The notes under the pieces were generated by a model, which saw only the letters and a program-made list of their open reading frames with translations, searched no databases and was not told the DNA's origin. The position numbers and the translations under genes were made by a program. A stretch of 64,000 nucleotides of DNA from Floccularia luteovirens (lineage: Eukaryota; Basidiomycota; Agaricomycetes; Agaricales; Squamanitaceae), in the NCBI GenBank assembly GCA_009739215.1, contig VSJF01000001.1:2170001-2234000 (forward strand), in the 5' to 3' direction. The first letter of the stretch is position 1; every line of letters begins with the position of its first letter. Shown one piece after another: positions 48,084-60,760 of the stretch.

Positions 48084-49157
48084 TCAAGCTGTGGTATGGC
48101 CCTTATCACACTCTTTAGCCCGATTAGCTGCAGATTCCTTCCGAAGTTTCTTTGCCTTGGCCTTTCCTGCAGCTCTTGTCACTTTAGCAGCTTTCATATC
48201 CTTCGGGGCAGATGTCAGTATCTGTTTTACATACGTAGGAATGAATCGCCTGTGTAACGATAGCCATGGAGCTGTCAAAGTCGGAACTGTCGCTATAAGG
48301 GTGGCCAATTCTGCAAATTCTGGAAAATCTCCCTATTAGATAGTATAAGTCTGGTCGGGTACTAACAAATGAGGAAGAAGACATACATCAACAGCCAGCA
48401 CGGCTACTCGCCTGATGCCCAACGAATTTGCTAGTGTAGTTTCTGCACCTTTGGGGAGAGGAACGAGTTTTATAACTTCATTTGTCTTTACGGTGTTATA
48501 AGCTGCAATAAGATGGGGTAGATGGTCCGTTATAATAGGGGGGTTGAGATCGGCTCGACACGCAAATACGATTCTGATTGGGGGTGGGACTACCTCAGGA
48601 GCAGTGGTATGACCTGTTTGCATCATGATGGGACGGCGAGCAGCTTGAACCTGCAGTTCCAGCTTTTTTGTCACTTCATTGATACCAAAGATAATATGCT
48701 CAAGAATTCTGGGTTTGTTGGCTGACTCTCTGATCTCCTCTTCAGGTTTGTCTTCATTCCAAATTTCAACCACTTTCATTCCAGTGGAGCCAATTTGTTT
48801 GTCATCTGTGGATTTCGTTGTGTCCTTTGTCTTTCGCTTCTTTCTTTTAGGTCCTACTTCCGAGCCTAATTCACGTTTTCTCTTTCCCCCCGCTTTGGTA
48901 CGCATCCGATGGTACTCTAAGACGCCATCTAGAAAGGCCTGGACTCGTGCTAAAATAGTGTTTTGGAGATTCAAAGGAACAGAGGGCCTGCAAAACATTA
49001 CTAACAATCCTCACTAAGTTGAACTTGAGCTGAGAACTTACCAATGTATTCGAAAAGGGTTATCAAGCTCAGCTTTGAATATCACCTTTTTGTTCGCTGA
49101 ATGTGCACTTGCACGATTTGAAGGGTTGTTGTGCGTCCTAGCTTTTTTTTCTGACAT
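48084..49157 (-). CDS. POP3: RNase P/MRP subunit POP3-like protein
   Basis: Begins MSEKKARTHNNPSNRASAHS and continues VIFKAELDNPFRIHWPSVPL, the conserved Pop3 start. The middle contains GGKRKRELGSEVGPKRKKRK, a nuclear signal, then ILEHIIFGINEVTKKLELQ and IRIVFACRADLNPPIITDHL. The L7Ae/Rpp38-like fold ends in LIAAYNTVKTNEVIKLVPLP, then LANSLGIRRVAVLAVD. The C-terminal exon is strongly basic. In yeast Pop3 is a subunit of the RNases that trim tRNA and rRNA precursors. It is divergent from the arrestin-like gene (162 bp between starts). Confidence 0.82.
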
Positions 49158-49319
49158 TGGACATCATTAACTCACGTTAACATCACGATAGGCGCGTTCT
49201 TATGCTGCTATATTGAGTGCCGAAAATATAAATAAATATTTAGAAAACGAATATTAATTAAAATATTTCAACAACAACCGCATGCACTTGTTACAAGAAA
49301 ACCACCATCTAGTGGCATT
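49158..49319. promoter_or_regulatory. Divergent promoter (POP3 / arrestin-like)
   Basis: 162 bp, AT-rich (runs such as AAATATAAATAAATATTTA near 49225), between two divergent starts. It must contain both core promoters. Confidence 0.5.
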
Positions 49320-52049
49320 ATGAATGAAGAGCACCAGGCTACAAACTGTACTAGCTCTACAATTTCCGCAGGTCTTGGAATAGACTTGCAAGCTGACTCC
49401 AATATCGAACTGAAAAGCAATTCCCGCCCGAGTTCTCAGAAGAAGAGCAGTTCGATAAAGTCGAACTTGGGCAACAGTAATGACGTCTTAGAACCAAAAT
49501 CTTGGGGACATTCTACCGTTCGGTCTATGCGGGGCATTGATATAGACACTTGTATACCTGGCGGCTCTCTCAAAGATATAACGTCGAGCTTGCACGCCTT
49601 AGAACAGCATGAGGTAAATCTGTCACGCCAAGGAACACTCCTTACTGCTGGTGCCACAGCCGATAGGAATGCTGCCGAGCTCAAGTCTATCCTTGGGAAT
49701 GCAAATGCGCGGCTTAAACCTGGAGCTACGGTTTTGTCTTCTGCTGGAACACTAGATAACGAATCAATTACTCTGGAGCAAGCTAAAGCCCGTGCCCGCG
49801 TGGATGTTGATATAATCTTGGAAAACAATACTTTTGTGCAAGGTAATTATGTTCGGGGCCATGTCAAAATACACGTACGGAAACGCACAAAAAAAGAAGG
49901 GCTGGTTCTTATATCTGGAGGCAAAGTCAGGATCCTTGGTTTTGAATGCATTCTCAATGAAAGTCAACGTTTCACATTTTATCAACAATCTGAATCTTTA
50001 TCTGCCGTCTCTCCGGATGTCGAATCTATGTATGAATCGGACTATGACTTTGGACGGATTTGCTCAAGCAAGAGAAGGCGTACATATCCTTCCTTTCGCA
50101 CTATATCTACCCCTTTCAGGCGATTGCGGAGTCCCTAAAGGGACTTCGCATGTTGAGACAGGAGCGCTAGCTTCGCTTCGTTATATTGCTATGATGTTTG
50201 TATATCTGAATATACTCCAAGCCTCTTATGAAACTCACCGGCGCGCTTTACACAGCTCAGTCCGCGTGAAAGAACCAGAAACTGGCAAAAAGTCGATAGC
50301 TCATTTCTACAGAAAATGTGAGGTTTGGCCTCGTCTCGAACCTTCTATCGTGCTAGCTCCCGCACCCCGGCCATTACAGTCAACAATATTCAAGAATCTT
50401 TCTACTGGTGGTACTGGTAAAGTAAGATTGACTGCTTCCCTTCACCGATTACATTGGATCGCCGGACAACGTTGCTTCGTTAAGGTCAACGTAGTGAACG
50501 AGACCAAGAAGACTCTCAGAAATCTTTCGCTGAGTCTACTGAGATCCACCATCATCTTTAAGCCAAAGGCTCATCTTGACGCGCTTCCAGCTAGTAACAA
50601 GTATAATCCAGATCCAGATGCTTGTCAGACGTCTACAACTACGAAACAAGTTGCGGAATCCATACTGCAGTTGGGAAAGCATGCTACTAAAGGTCATGCT
50701 AGCGCCAAAGGATGGTGGACTGGTGTGGATCCAGGCGAAACACTAGACTTCATGCATTCAATATTGATACCCGTAGTTCCGTTTCCATCACTTAGCATTC
50801 CTTAAGTGCTAATAAAATGTTTCAACAGCCAGATGCACTCTCCATCACCCGTGGCAGACTAATAGAAGTCGAATATAACATACGCGTCTCGCTGGGAACA
50901 GGATCACTTCTGTCATCAGGAATTCAAGTGACTGTGCCAATCAGAATTCTGAATTTTCTCTCAATAGATCCGCTGCCGAGTGACAAAAATGATCCCCCAC
51001 CCGAGGAACAAGTGCCTTGTGATATTGAGCACCCGGTCGGCTCCGGAATGAATTCAGAAAATCTCACCAAGAGTGAGCAGGTACACAGAAATAATTCGGA
51101 TCAATATATCGAAAATGGTGACGTTTCTTTCTCCGAAAATTTCTACGAATGCTGCGGAGAAAGTGTATCGCAGGAATTCTGCCAAGATTACAATAGGTCA
51201 ATTGGAGGCGAAGAAGATGTAACCAACAGTCTTCTGCAAGAAACTGCTGGAGACATTTCGCAGCCCGCAATAGCTGCGGTCAGCAGTGGTCATGAATGCG
51301 CAGAAAATGCACCCCGTTTTGCCGATTTGTATTATTTGTCTCTTGAGCCGGCCCCTCATCTGGTCACTGAAGACATATTGGACCCCGAGACCAAACCACC
51401 ACAGCATACACAGTATACGCAAGATGAAAACAAAGACAGCGAAGCACATCAGACCCCGCCGAGACCCAAACAACTTAGGATGTCATCCTCGTTTGTACGA
51501 CGTGTAGACGAGAAAAGACGCATGATCGCGGCTGGAAACTTAGAAACTGTCCCTGGATCTCTTGACCCTATACTCGTAGGAAATGGAAAAGATGGAGGTT
51601 CACATGACATAACGGAACAAGGAAACATCGAGGACGGGCATGGACAAGCCATGACCACCTCGCGCAGTACAGACAATAATGTGTCTAAATCACACGCGGA
51701 AGAGAATGAACCCACACGAGCTCCGACTTATTTACCTGCAGCGCATTTTTCTATTCCAGGCGCACCAAGGCGCGTCGTGTGTTCAGGGGCGGAAGACACG
51801 GGTGTCTTTGCCCGCGAGCTTCCTCTATTCCCAAGAAAATGTGTGTTATCTAAGGTTTCTTCAAGCGGTTCCAGCTCTTCTCCAGAGCACGACTCCGCTA
51901 ATTCCTCAGCTGATACTTTCCCCCATACATTACCAAAAGACCTTCCTATAATGTCGGTTTCAGCTACTACAATGTCAGCAGGTGGCCTATCAGTTCGCGA
52001 CAAGATACGTGAACTTGAGGAGAGGGCTGCGCGAATGGCATCAGGGTGA
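49320..52049 (+). CDS. Arrestin-like protein, with one apparent frameshift
   Basis: Long cytosolic protein with arrestin-like beta-sandwich sequence. The N-terminal 150 residues are low-complexity. The arrestin-N-like region reads ARVDVDIILENNTFVQGNYV, GHVKIHVRKR and GGKVRILGFECILN. Next are DGFAQAREGVHILPFALYLP, SIAHFYRKCEVWPRLEPSI and the arrestin-C-like HRLHWIAGQRCFVKVNVVNE, followed by PDALSITRGRLIEVEYNIRV. The C-terminal 300 residues are disordered and Ser/Pro-rich, ending in a coiled coil (VRDKIRELEERAARMASG). Around 50048-50055 one base must be skipped between ESDYDF and DGFAQAREG. Two introns were placed (about 50195-50260 and 50770-50829). In fungi such proteins often steer ubiquitin ligases to membrane cargo; that role is inferred. 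Confidence 0.78.
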
Positions 52050-52731
52050 TCATCAACTTCTGGCTCGGTTAGGGCGTAAACACTGCGGATTAGCAACGAG
52101 ATCAAGAATAAAGCAACGTAGTGTAGTATGAAAATAATATAATTCTTGACTGGATGACTGATCGGCTTGGCAGCATATATAGTCAGGTAACCGCATTTCC
52201 AAATCAATGAATGATGCGTAGCATTGAAGGTCCCCGTTTGTAATATGTATGTACTCCGATTGAAGGGAGTTTACGTACGGATTACCATCTTGTCTCATGA
52301 ATATTATGAAAAGCGGTCGTCAGTTGGGCAAACTGAGGGCGTTATCAGGGCCGAGGTTATATCGCTACACTGCTGCGGATGTACGTTTTATCAGAATGCT
52401 ATGATCATAGAGCGCAGCATAAATGGACAACGACGAGTATTACAGGTCTTCTCGGGCGCGTTACTGATTACAAAAGTGTCGAGTAATAAGGTTTGATTGG
52501 CACATTCAAGAAGAAAATGAGAATACGCATACATTTGTTAGCAAATTATTTATCCGTACAGAACGCCCTTCACAAAAATTGTCTGAATAAATGAAACAAG
52601 GTTAAATATTACGCAAAACATGCAGAAAGAAACCAAAAAAATAGTAAAAGTGAATCGTAGCAGATGTAGTTCCCGGATATTAGTGGTCGTCCATAGGACA
52701 TGCGCATTCCGCAACGATGTGCGGAAGTCGA
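52050..52731. other. Intergenic region between two convergent genes
   Basis: 682 bp after the arrestin-like stop and before the VTA1 stop. A 90-codon frame at 52224-52496 has no recognisable features. Both 3' untranslated regions must lie here; I see nothing else. Confidence 0.5.
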
Positions 52732-54486
52732 TCAACCTCCAAGCGCAGCAAGTGCAGCGCGTAGTTCTTTCCGCGCGTGCTCTGCGTCCTCGTAGTCCAG
52801 CGCGCTGATAGCAAAGCGGCAATGTTTCTGTGCCTTTGCAATTATACTCGGAGTGAGTTCAAAAGGTGCAGACACTGGTGGTGCAGGAACCATCGGAGGC
52901 GGTGGAGGTGGAATCTGTGATCGGGACGGTGGTACAGAGTGCTGAGGGCCAGAAGGGGGGAAGGTAGGAGATGCAGAAGGAGGGAGGTGAGGAGTAGGCC
53001 CATGCAACGGATATGATATCGGAGACACGTTCAATTTCGGAGGTGTTTGATATGATGGCGGAGCGTGTGTGTTAGTACTCGAGGTCGGAGAGTACATAGT
53101 CGGAGGTGGATGTACTGGCATGTTCGCATAAATGCTCGATGGTCCAGTATATGTCTGTTGATTGGGAGAAGTTGGTGGAGAATCTGTCGTTGACATCCCA
53201 CCAACCACAGACGGTGTAAAGTGTACTTTTTTATTTGACGGGTCGGCATGCCCAATATCAACACCGAGGGTAGGAGACCGATTGCGGCGAGGGGGTGAGC
53301 CAGACGTCGGAGATGGAGTTGTCTTCCCTTCCAACTCCTCGCTTACTGATGCTTTCCTGTTCTTCAATACAACCCCTGTAAGATTAACTGGAACACCACC
53401 GCTTCCAGAACTGCTTCCACTCCCACTTCTGGGTTTGTGCTTTCTAGCAGCCTCTTCCCGCGAGTCACGCCTAGTTGTCTTTGGGCGCGTAGGAGATCCA
53501 TTTCCCCAATCAAGGTTCGTAGAACTCATTTTAGGGCTTGGTGTACGGGACCCGTATGCATCAGTGGTTCCAGGGGTAGCCGTAGTACTCCAGCTACCAG
53601 GTGTTGCATTACCCTGACCGGGTCGAACATTTGCATTGGCGCGTGCAATGTCACTAGGTTCCATTGTTGGTGTAATGGGAGAAGCACGTTTCGTACGTGG
53701 CGGGGACACGGAATCGCGCTTTGGGGGTGATCGAGATACTTCTTGAGAAGCAGAATTGGGGAGGGAGCTTTGGGGAGGTGAGGTTGTCGGAAGGGAAGGT
53801 GAGTATGGATCGTGGTCGGCCCCTGAACCTGCTGGCCCCGGCGTGGGTTTCCTTCCCTCTCGGAATGCCTTTGCGATATCTGCAGCTTTCCATTTCGCGT
53901 AGCGAATCTTTTCATCGTTCTAATAAGACGTCAGGGTGTGTAGCATGGTAAGAGGGAAGTCACTGACAGAATCCGACAACTCCGACTTGGGAAAAGTCTT
54001 GAGGACTTCAAGAAAGTTTGCTGCAGCGAGGAACCTTTTGGCGGTTGATCTACGCTGAATGAGTTTGTGATTGAAATTCAGAATGGATGGTAGTGTACCG
54101 TGTGGCGCGGCCAGCGCGGTCTTCACTATCAGCTGCTTGAAAGACCTTTAACGCAAAGTTTTCTACGTAAGCAGCACTCGCTGCCTCCATGTCAATGGCA
54201 TCTGTAGGGCCTATTTCCAATTTCAACCGTTCAAGAGCACCGAGAAGGGCTAGGAGAAAGTCGCGAGATTGGACATCGCGAGCTTTGAGAGAGATGCCCA
54301 GTTGCGCAGCATAATAAGCGGCTAAACGTGATAGACGGTTAGGTCGAAACAAAGAAGAAAAAAAAGAGACAAACCCCAATATGCGATGACTTGGTCCTGA
54401 GAGAGGACTTCCTGAGCGCGCTGTAGAAAAGGAAGGATTTGTTTGAGATCAGCGGTAATGGGTGGAAGAGACTTGAGAGAAGACAT
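52732..54486 (-). CDS. VTA1: Vacuolar protein sorting-associated protein VTA1 (LIP5)
   Basis: Cofactor that activates the ESCRT-III disassembly ATPase Vps4. Four exons join in frame: MSSLKSLPPITADLKQILPF, WAAYYAAQLGISLKARD, STAKRFLAAANFLEVLKTFP and NDEKIRYAKWKAADIAKAF. These form the two N-terminal MIT-like helical modules. A long Pro/Ser/Thr-rich linker follows (about 250 residues, with a PPPPPP run). The C-terminal Vps4-binding module ends IIAKAQKHCRFAISALDYED and ARKELRAALAALGG. All introns are GT-AG. The start at 54486 is the first ATG before the conserved N-terminal helix. The frame is intact throughout. Confidence 0.93.
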
Positions 54487-55072
54487 GGAAGACTTGAATA
54501 GCGTACCAGCACAGTCACAAAGTCACTCGTATTTATCTTTCTTTTATTATTTTATTTATTTATTTTTATCTCAGAAAACGCGGTTTCAACGTGTAGTGGA
54601 GTTGTTGTCCAGAATATCTCTCGCGGGAAGATATATGTCTAAATCATATAGCATAGCAATTGCCTATCTGTCATTGTCGGTATCGCTCCAAGTGCCTCGA
54701 GGATACCGTCATGCAATGCTTCTTTGTATATTCTGACAATCATACCTTTGACGTCATTGCTGTCACCCCCACTCTGAAGGAAGTTAATGTACCAATGATT
54801 GCACTACCTCCTATGTCCGGAACTGACACAGTGGAGCTCTCTATAAAGTCAGATAGCGTTGACACCCCAAAGCTTATCGTAAACATTCACTGAATTCATC
54901 ACACATCAACCATATCCCAACTCCGCGGTGGGGTACTATAAAAACATGTCATGGAGCGTTGCTGGTAGTTGAATGAATGACAGCAGATACAACAATGCAC
55001 ATACATACGAAATCACCTATTCTCTACCCAAGTAAATGTAATGGTATATATATGTCACATAAGATACTTTCT
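54487..55072. other. VTA1 upstream region and WDR75-like 3' end
   Basis: 586 bp between two minus-strand genes. A 77-codon plus-strand frame (54660-54893) is present but shows no family resemblance and no clear promoter; I do not call it. An AT-rich tract lies at 54540-54570 just upstream of the VTA1 start. Confidence 0.5.
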
Positions 55073-58000
55073 TCATTCTTCAGCCAGCTTTTTCCTTTTT
55101 TTGCCGTTAGAAATAGGCAGAGGCACCTGCATTGAGAGAGGTGATGACACTGAGGGCGAGCTTGGCGTGTGTATTGGTGTATGGTCTTTGAGCGCGGAAG
55201 GTGGAGCATGACCATTGATTTTTTGTTTGACTTTGGGGGTGACCCCATACACAGTTCCGTTAACCTGCGCCTGCACCGGTGGTTCTGGAGCTGTCGATGA
55301 CATGACATCAGCGATAGGCTGGCGGACACACCTCAGATAAGAATTACCTTTTACTGAGTGCCTCCTGAACAGAGACACGAGACTCTCCAATTCCTCCCTA
55401 CTCACAGTTCGCGGTGATTGAGGTTGTATATCAGCTTCCAAGTTTTCGTCTTCCATTTCATCTTCGTCTTCCTCCCCTTCACCTCCACGCCCGTTAGATA
55501 CATTCCCCGCCAAGGGACTTGACTCCTCTTGTCGCACTCTCAGGTATGGATTAACGAGAGGCTCGAAAAATTGTTCCAGCGGTGGCGTCAAGTAAGCCGG
55601 GTTCTCAAATACATTTCTTGGCTCAACATCAACCAGCCGAGTAGGGACAGCCCTCGAAACCACATCATTGTTTGATACATCGGCAAATGCAGATTTACCA
55701 AATATGTCTGTGAACAAGCTCCTCCGCCCAGAACGGGAGTCTGCTTCATCCACTAAGCCTCTTGAAATATGGTCTGCGTTCACCCGAGGTTCATCACCAA
55801 GTGACACAACGCTCCAAGACTCGCTTATACCTAGCAAGCTGAATATTGACGGGGTTGGCGGAGAAGAATACCATATAACATTGCGCAGTTGGAAAAGGGA
55901 TTGTATGCGACCTGATAGGCTTTGGAGAATTAACATAAAAGATCGAAACTTGCATTCCAGTTTGGCCGTTCATTTGAGAAGAACTGAACACAGCAAATGT
56001 ATCATCTTTGGGATGAGGTACTACAAACTCAATACCGTTAATACCGTTATGTGTCCATCGAGCTTAAGAAATATGAAATCAGCCATCAAATAAATTCATC
56101 CATATCATTATATTTACCAGTGTGAGTGACAAGGTCCCAGAGTGTGAGGTCTTTCACTCCAGCGTCAAGAAGATACCTCCCTCCTTTACCGACGAAATGC
56201 ACCTGTATCACCGAATGGGAGCCAGGGCGAGTGAGGTTACGAAGAGTAGTTCCAGATATTGGATCATATAGAGCAACAGAAGGCCCTATTGATGCAGCCA
56301 ACAATGATGCATCCGGTGACCACGAGACAGAAGACGGAATATCGTTACGAAACCTGAAGCTTGTGTGGAGAACCCAAAAATCTAGATTTTCAGATTAGCC
56401 AACACTGAAACCAAGTTGCAAAAACATAAACAAGCCTTCTGTAAGATCTGCTTTACCACGGCGTGTGCGTAGCCTCCATAATTTGACACTCCCGTCCCTC
56501 CCGCTCGTCGCTAGTGTTTCTGACTTCTCGTGCGAGCTAAACTTCATATCTGTGGTACTGGTGGGTCCATGAGGGCGTTCTATTCGAGTGTTTAAACTCC
56601 AGGCTGATGTCTTACGGTCCCAAGACCAGATTTTTAGATGAACTTCTCCCCGCAAATCTAAATCGCCATCACGAGCGTCAATTGATGCCATCCATCTTCC
56701 AGACCTAGAAACGGCGATTATTTCGACTCGGGAGGGTTCTATCGGTTTTTCGTCCCGCCGAGAAACTCTATTCGACGGTGATACTTCAAGCTCGGATATA
56801 AGTGTTGCTGTAGAGGGGGAGTATGTTTGAAGTGATGAGGGGTGTGAGGACCGAAGGATGAGAGTAGAGGTAAGGGGATGCATGGCGATAGGTGCACTTG
56901 CTGCTTTTGGTGCAGATTGCCACTGTCTTGTTGTGGGATCTGCGGAGAATCTTCGAATGCGTCTATAGAGAATTATAGGATGTGAAATCACCTGTTTTTA
57001 TACGAGAAAAGCTCCTTGAAATCCTAAGATTGGCGGGATTGATAAATGAAAATGTTGAATCTGCAAGTCCCAGTAGGTACTCTTCTTGGCTGCCTTCCGA
57101 TCTCAACACAGATATCGCGCTTATCGGTGCCCCCACCCGCGGTACGAACTCTTTTTTTCCAGTATGAAGTTGCCAAACAACCAGTACCGCCTCCTCACCC
57201 CCACTTAGTAGATATGCACCATTCGGCGAGAAAGCGAGTGAAGAAATTGTATGTGCATGCCAATGCAGAGCAGTAGTTTGCGTCCGTTTTTCCACTCCAC
57301 GCGCATTCACGGCAAGGCTGTTATTGAGGCAATACCACAATCGAATGATACCCTTTTCGTCTCCTGTAGCAAAGTACTCCTCGTATGGATGGAAAGCAAG
57401 ACAGGTCAGGCGTTCAGGCGATACATATTTAGTGAATCCCGTAGATAAGGATGCTGATCTTGCGACATATACCTTGTGAGCAGCTGTTGCGACAAGCCAA
57501 GCACCGTTCCTAGAGAAAGCAAGCCCAGACGGAAACCGTATTTTACCAATTGGAGTGAAATTTGCTGTTTTAGTGCTACTAGAAGTAGGACCTGTCTCTG
57601 CTGACTGTTTTAAAGATACGCGGAGAACGACGGCATTGTTATCTTGCAAAATATGCATAAGTCTAATCAATGCACATATAATCAACGTGGCAACGCACCA
57701 TCTCCACGGTTGTTTTTCTGTAGTTTGGAAGTGGCAACAAAAACGCAATCTCTAAACTCCTCGTGCGCGCAAATAAAGTGTATAGATTGTTCAATGTGTA
57801 TAGTTTGTAACAGCGTAGCGTCGATGAAATCCCAGACCATCAGCCTTCCATCCAAGCAGCCTGTGATCAATTGAAAAGAATTGTGTGGGTTGATCACGAT
57901 AGATGTTAACACATCTGGAAGATTTTTGTTGCCTGTGACTGGTGCTGATAATGTGGAAACAACTTGGCCAGTCGCAACTGAATGAATTTTGACAGAAGAT

Positions 58001-58328
58001 CCTATGAGAGCAAAAAAGTAACTGGTTTTGCAATTAGTTGCAATAAAAAAAAGCTGAGATTCGTTATGGCCTACTTTCCATCCTTGGTAAATAGTGGAGG
58101 TACCTTGCTCGAAGATGGATCAGTTAGAGATGTCCATTCCCAAGGTGTCGTTTCATGTTCAGCCCAGAGAGCCTGTTTTGTGATCTCGGACAGAGGCTGT
58201 GGTTTTGACGCAGAAATAAGGCTGGTATTCTCCTTTTCTTTTCCTTTCTTCGCATTTATTTCCTTCTGTGCTTTTAATCTGAACTTGGCTTTTTGAGAAT
58301 GTGGCAGGCTGGAAGTATACGCCGCCAT
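55073..58328 (-). CDS. UTP17: WDR75/NAN1-like U3 snoRNP (t-UTP) protein
   Basis: WD-repeat nucleolar protein of the small-subunit processome, needed for pre-rRNA transcription and processing. The start MAAYTSSLPHSQKAKFRLKA is followed by EHETTPWEWTSLTD and WD-like blades: LITGCLDGRLMVWDFID, LAFHPYEEYFATGDEKGIIR, SSLAFSPNGAYLLSGGEEAV, TLATSGRDGSVKLWRL and SSVSWSPDASLLAASIGPSV. The C-terminal segment carries an acidic stretch (EGEEDEDEMEDENLEADI) and a basic tail (NGKKRKKLAEE). Intron 56382-56435 appears to use a GC donor. Near 55889-55897 a +1 step is needed to pass from SHTIPF to QLRNVIWYSS. The orthology is inferred from the overall layout. Confidence 0.82.
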
Positions 58329-58570
58329 CTAATGTACGGGGACACGGTCCCACAGAAGAGATGATAGTTTACAGGAAAAAAATGTGCCAAACAACATCAA
58401 ATTGACAATTTCAGGTACAAGTAATTATCACATTGATTGTATGCAATGTACATACAGTACATAAAGAAACTAAAAACTGGATATCATAAAACGTTCTACG
58501 ATATATAGCTGACAGAGAATATTCAAGTCGAAGCGCCTTGGATAACATAGCCTGAGGGACAACAACTCAC

Positions 58571-60760
58571 TCATAATTTATACCCTACTAAAACCCTCAA
58601 AGCTCGGCAAGGTACCTGGAGTTCTTCCCAGGTTGCAAATTTACGAGCTTCGAGCATGGACTCCCGAAGCCGTTCCTCTTCTACGAGTTCTGCCTTGGTC
58701 AGTGGCTCGCGAATAGGCACTGGCCAACCTATATTTGTTAATGAGCACCAAAGAGCAATGCGAGCTTGCATATCCCTGCCAGAAAAATAATATCGTCAAG
58801 CGAGAAAACACAACTATAAAGGAAAGGGGCATACATCTTGTAGCGTTCAATAAGTAATTCAAACTTCTTTCTACTCTGGAGCTCTTCCAGCTCCTCATCA
58901 TCTTCCCAACCAAAGCGAACGAGTTCTTCCTTTCTGTTTCGGATACGGTCTTTGAGTTCTTCCCACATTGCTTCTTGGCAGGCTAATACTGTTTGGAAGG
59001 ACCTATAAAGATGCATAGCCAAAGATCGCTCATTCAACGCGGTCAACTGCTCCAACGGAAACAGCGAGCGGGGTAGTGCCGCAATTTCGCTCTCACTGAG
59101 TGACCCGTCGAGCATGAATCGCATCATTGGTAAAGGCACCAACTTTTCGGGTATAACGGAGAAATTTTCAACTGATCCAGAAATTAATGTAGGAGAATCT
59201 GAACTATCAATAGTGGATGCCACAGAACTTGACAGGACTCGTTGATGCGAATCATAAAGTGTTGTCCTTGACTCCTCCGTAGCATCTGTCGATGTTGATA
59301 CATGAGACGAGAATGACAAAGATGCAGACCTTCCCGTGGACTGAGACTTTGAAAGGGTAAATTTAGTAGGAGATCGAGAGCCGGATCCCGAATCTTTGTT
59401 TGACATCGTGGGAGTTGGCGCATGTAGTGGCTGAAATGGTGCGAAGGGTGGCATTGGAAAATTAATTACAGGTCCCAAAGTGACCTGTCGAAAATACGTT
59501 GTAAAATAACTTGGCAAGACAGCTGTATAAATGATGAAGCGTAATTCTATGATGGGGATCAAGTGGTAGGTGCTCACCTGTCGGCTTCATATTGATGAAG
59601 CGATGTTCAAATACAGACGCATTGAGTGATTCAAGTAATGCATGATCATGAGAAAGCATGCTTTTTGAGGGGGTTGAAGGAGGAGAAGGGTATCCTCTGC
59701 TGGACCCGTCGGGGAGGTGGACTGACGATTCTCTGCGAGGACGGGGGCGAAGTGCTCCAGTAAACCACCGTGGCAATGTGGGGAAAACAACATCTATGAA
59801 GTTAAGCTAGAGAAGGATTTATGAGAAGTTATCTGCGCTAACCATCTTCAATAATTTCTACTGAGCCACCAGGTCGGAGAACACGGTTGATCTCCTGCAG
59901 CTGGTCAGAGATTGAAAATTTCCTAAGTCATATTCACGTACTTCAAATAAAGTTCCCCACTGTTCAACGAATTAGTTTGAATGAACAAGAACTCATTCAT
60001 GAATTAGTACCTTATTCTCGGGAACTCCTTTAGCAATTGATTGAATGTGTACATGATCGAAGTCGTCGTCATCGAAAGGTAGTTTAGTCGTTAGACTGCG
60101 GAAAAATATATTAGTCCCATATAACGCACTCAGAGGTTTAGTGCATATATGTACAAATTACCATGCTCCCATTCTATGCGACTTGCTATCGATGGCTCCA
60201 ACAACGTCAAGGGTATTTGAATGTTCACAAGGTCGAATCCAACCTTTGCAGAATGAATTTATAGTCTTGTGGCGATAAAATGAGGGAACATACAAATTCG
60301 CATTCCGGCCATTCTTCCGCAGCATCAACAACCCATGTACCGGTCTAAATAAGCGCATATATGACTTCCTAATGTATCAGTTGTTAGAATAGGCCTCATA
60401 CCCCACACCCAAGATCCAGTGTTCGCTTTGGTATCTCCTCAAGATTGACAAAAGATATAGAACCTCTAAGGTGTCGTGCTAGACGATTGTCCATGGATTC
60501 TCTAATAATGACAATATGAGAGTTGTTTCCAACCACCAGAACAGTTGTAGTCACATTTCTAGTACACAGCGGTCATAAGAGAGCGGGTATGGAGCCTTCT
60601 CATTATCGTAGGAATGATGTTTTTGTCCGTGCTTGTATATGAATTGACCCTCTTTTAGTCGAGGATGTCTCTTGCCGTCGAAAGAATTTGATGATATAGT
60701 TCCGGAAAAGGTGGAGGTTATGATTTGTGGAGAAGGTGGAGGGGTCAGGCCAGTCATCAT
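58571..60760 (-). CDS. SAM-dependent methyltransferase (class I)
   Basis: The exons give MMTGLTPPPSPQIITSTFSG, DNRLARHLRGSISFVN and the SAM-binding motif RTLDLGCGTGTWVVDAAEEW. This is followed by VGFDLVNIQIPL (acidic end of the second strand), FDDDDFDHVHIQSIAKGVP and EINRVLRPGGSVEIIEDDVV. The second half is a long family-specific C-terminal region with low-complexity Ser/Thr and helical parts (EAMWEELKDRIRNRKEELVR). It matches a large class of fungal methyltransferases whose substrates are unknown. All joins checked are in frame. The end is uncertain: a donor-like GTACCT after WEELQ could splice past 58571 to a last exon ending near 58405. A CAG just before the ATG at 60760 suggests an intron there too. 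Confidence 0.82.

Noticed and set aside
49436..49828. 130-codon minus-strand frame opposite the arrestin-like gene
   Set aside because: Shadow of the low-complexity N-terminal coding region.
52224..52496. 90-codon frame between the arrestin-like gene and VTA1
   Set aside because: No motif and no evidence of selection; likely chance.
54660..54893. 77-codon plus-strand frame upstream of VTA1
   Set aside because: No family resemblance, no intron or promoter support, and it lies in AT-rich upstream DNA.
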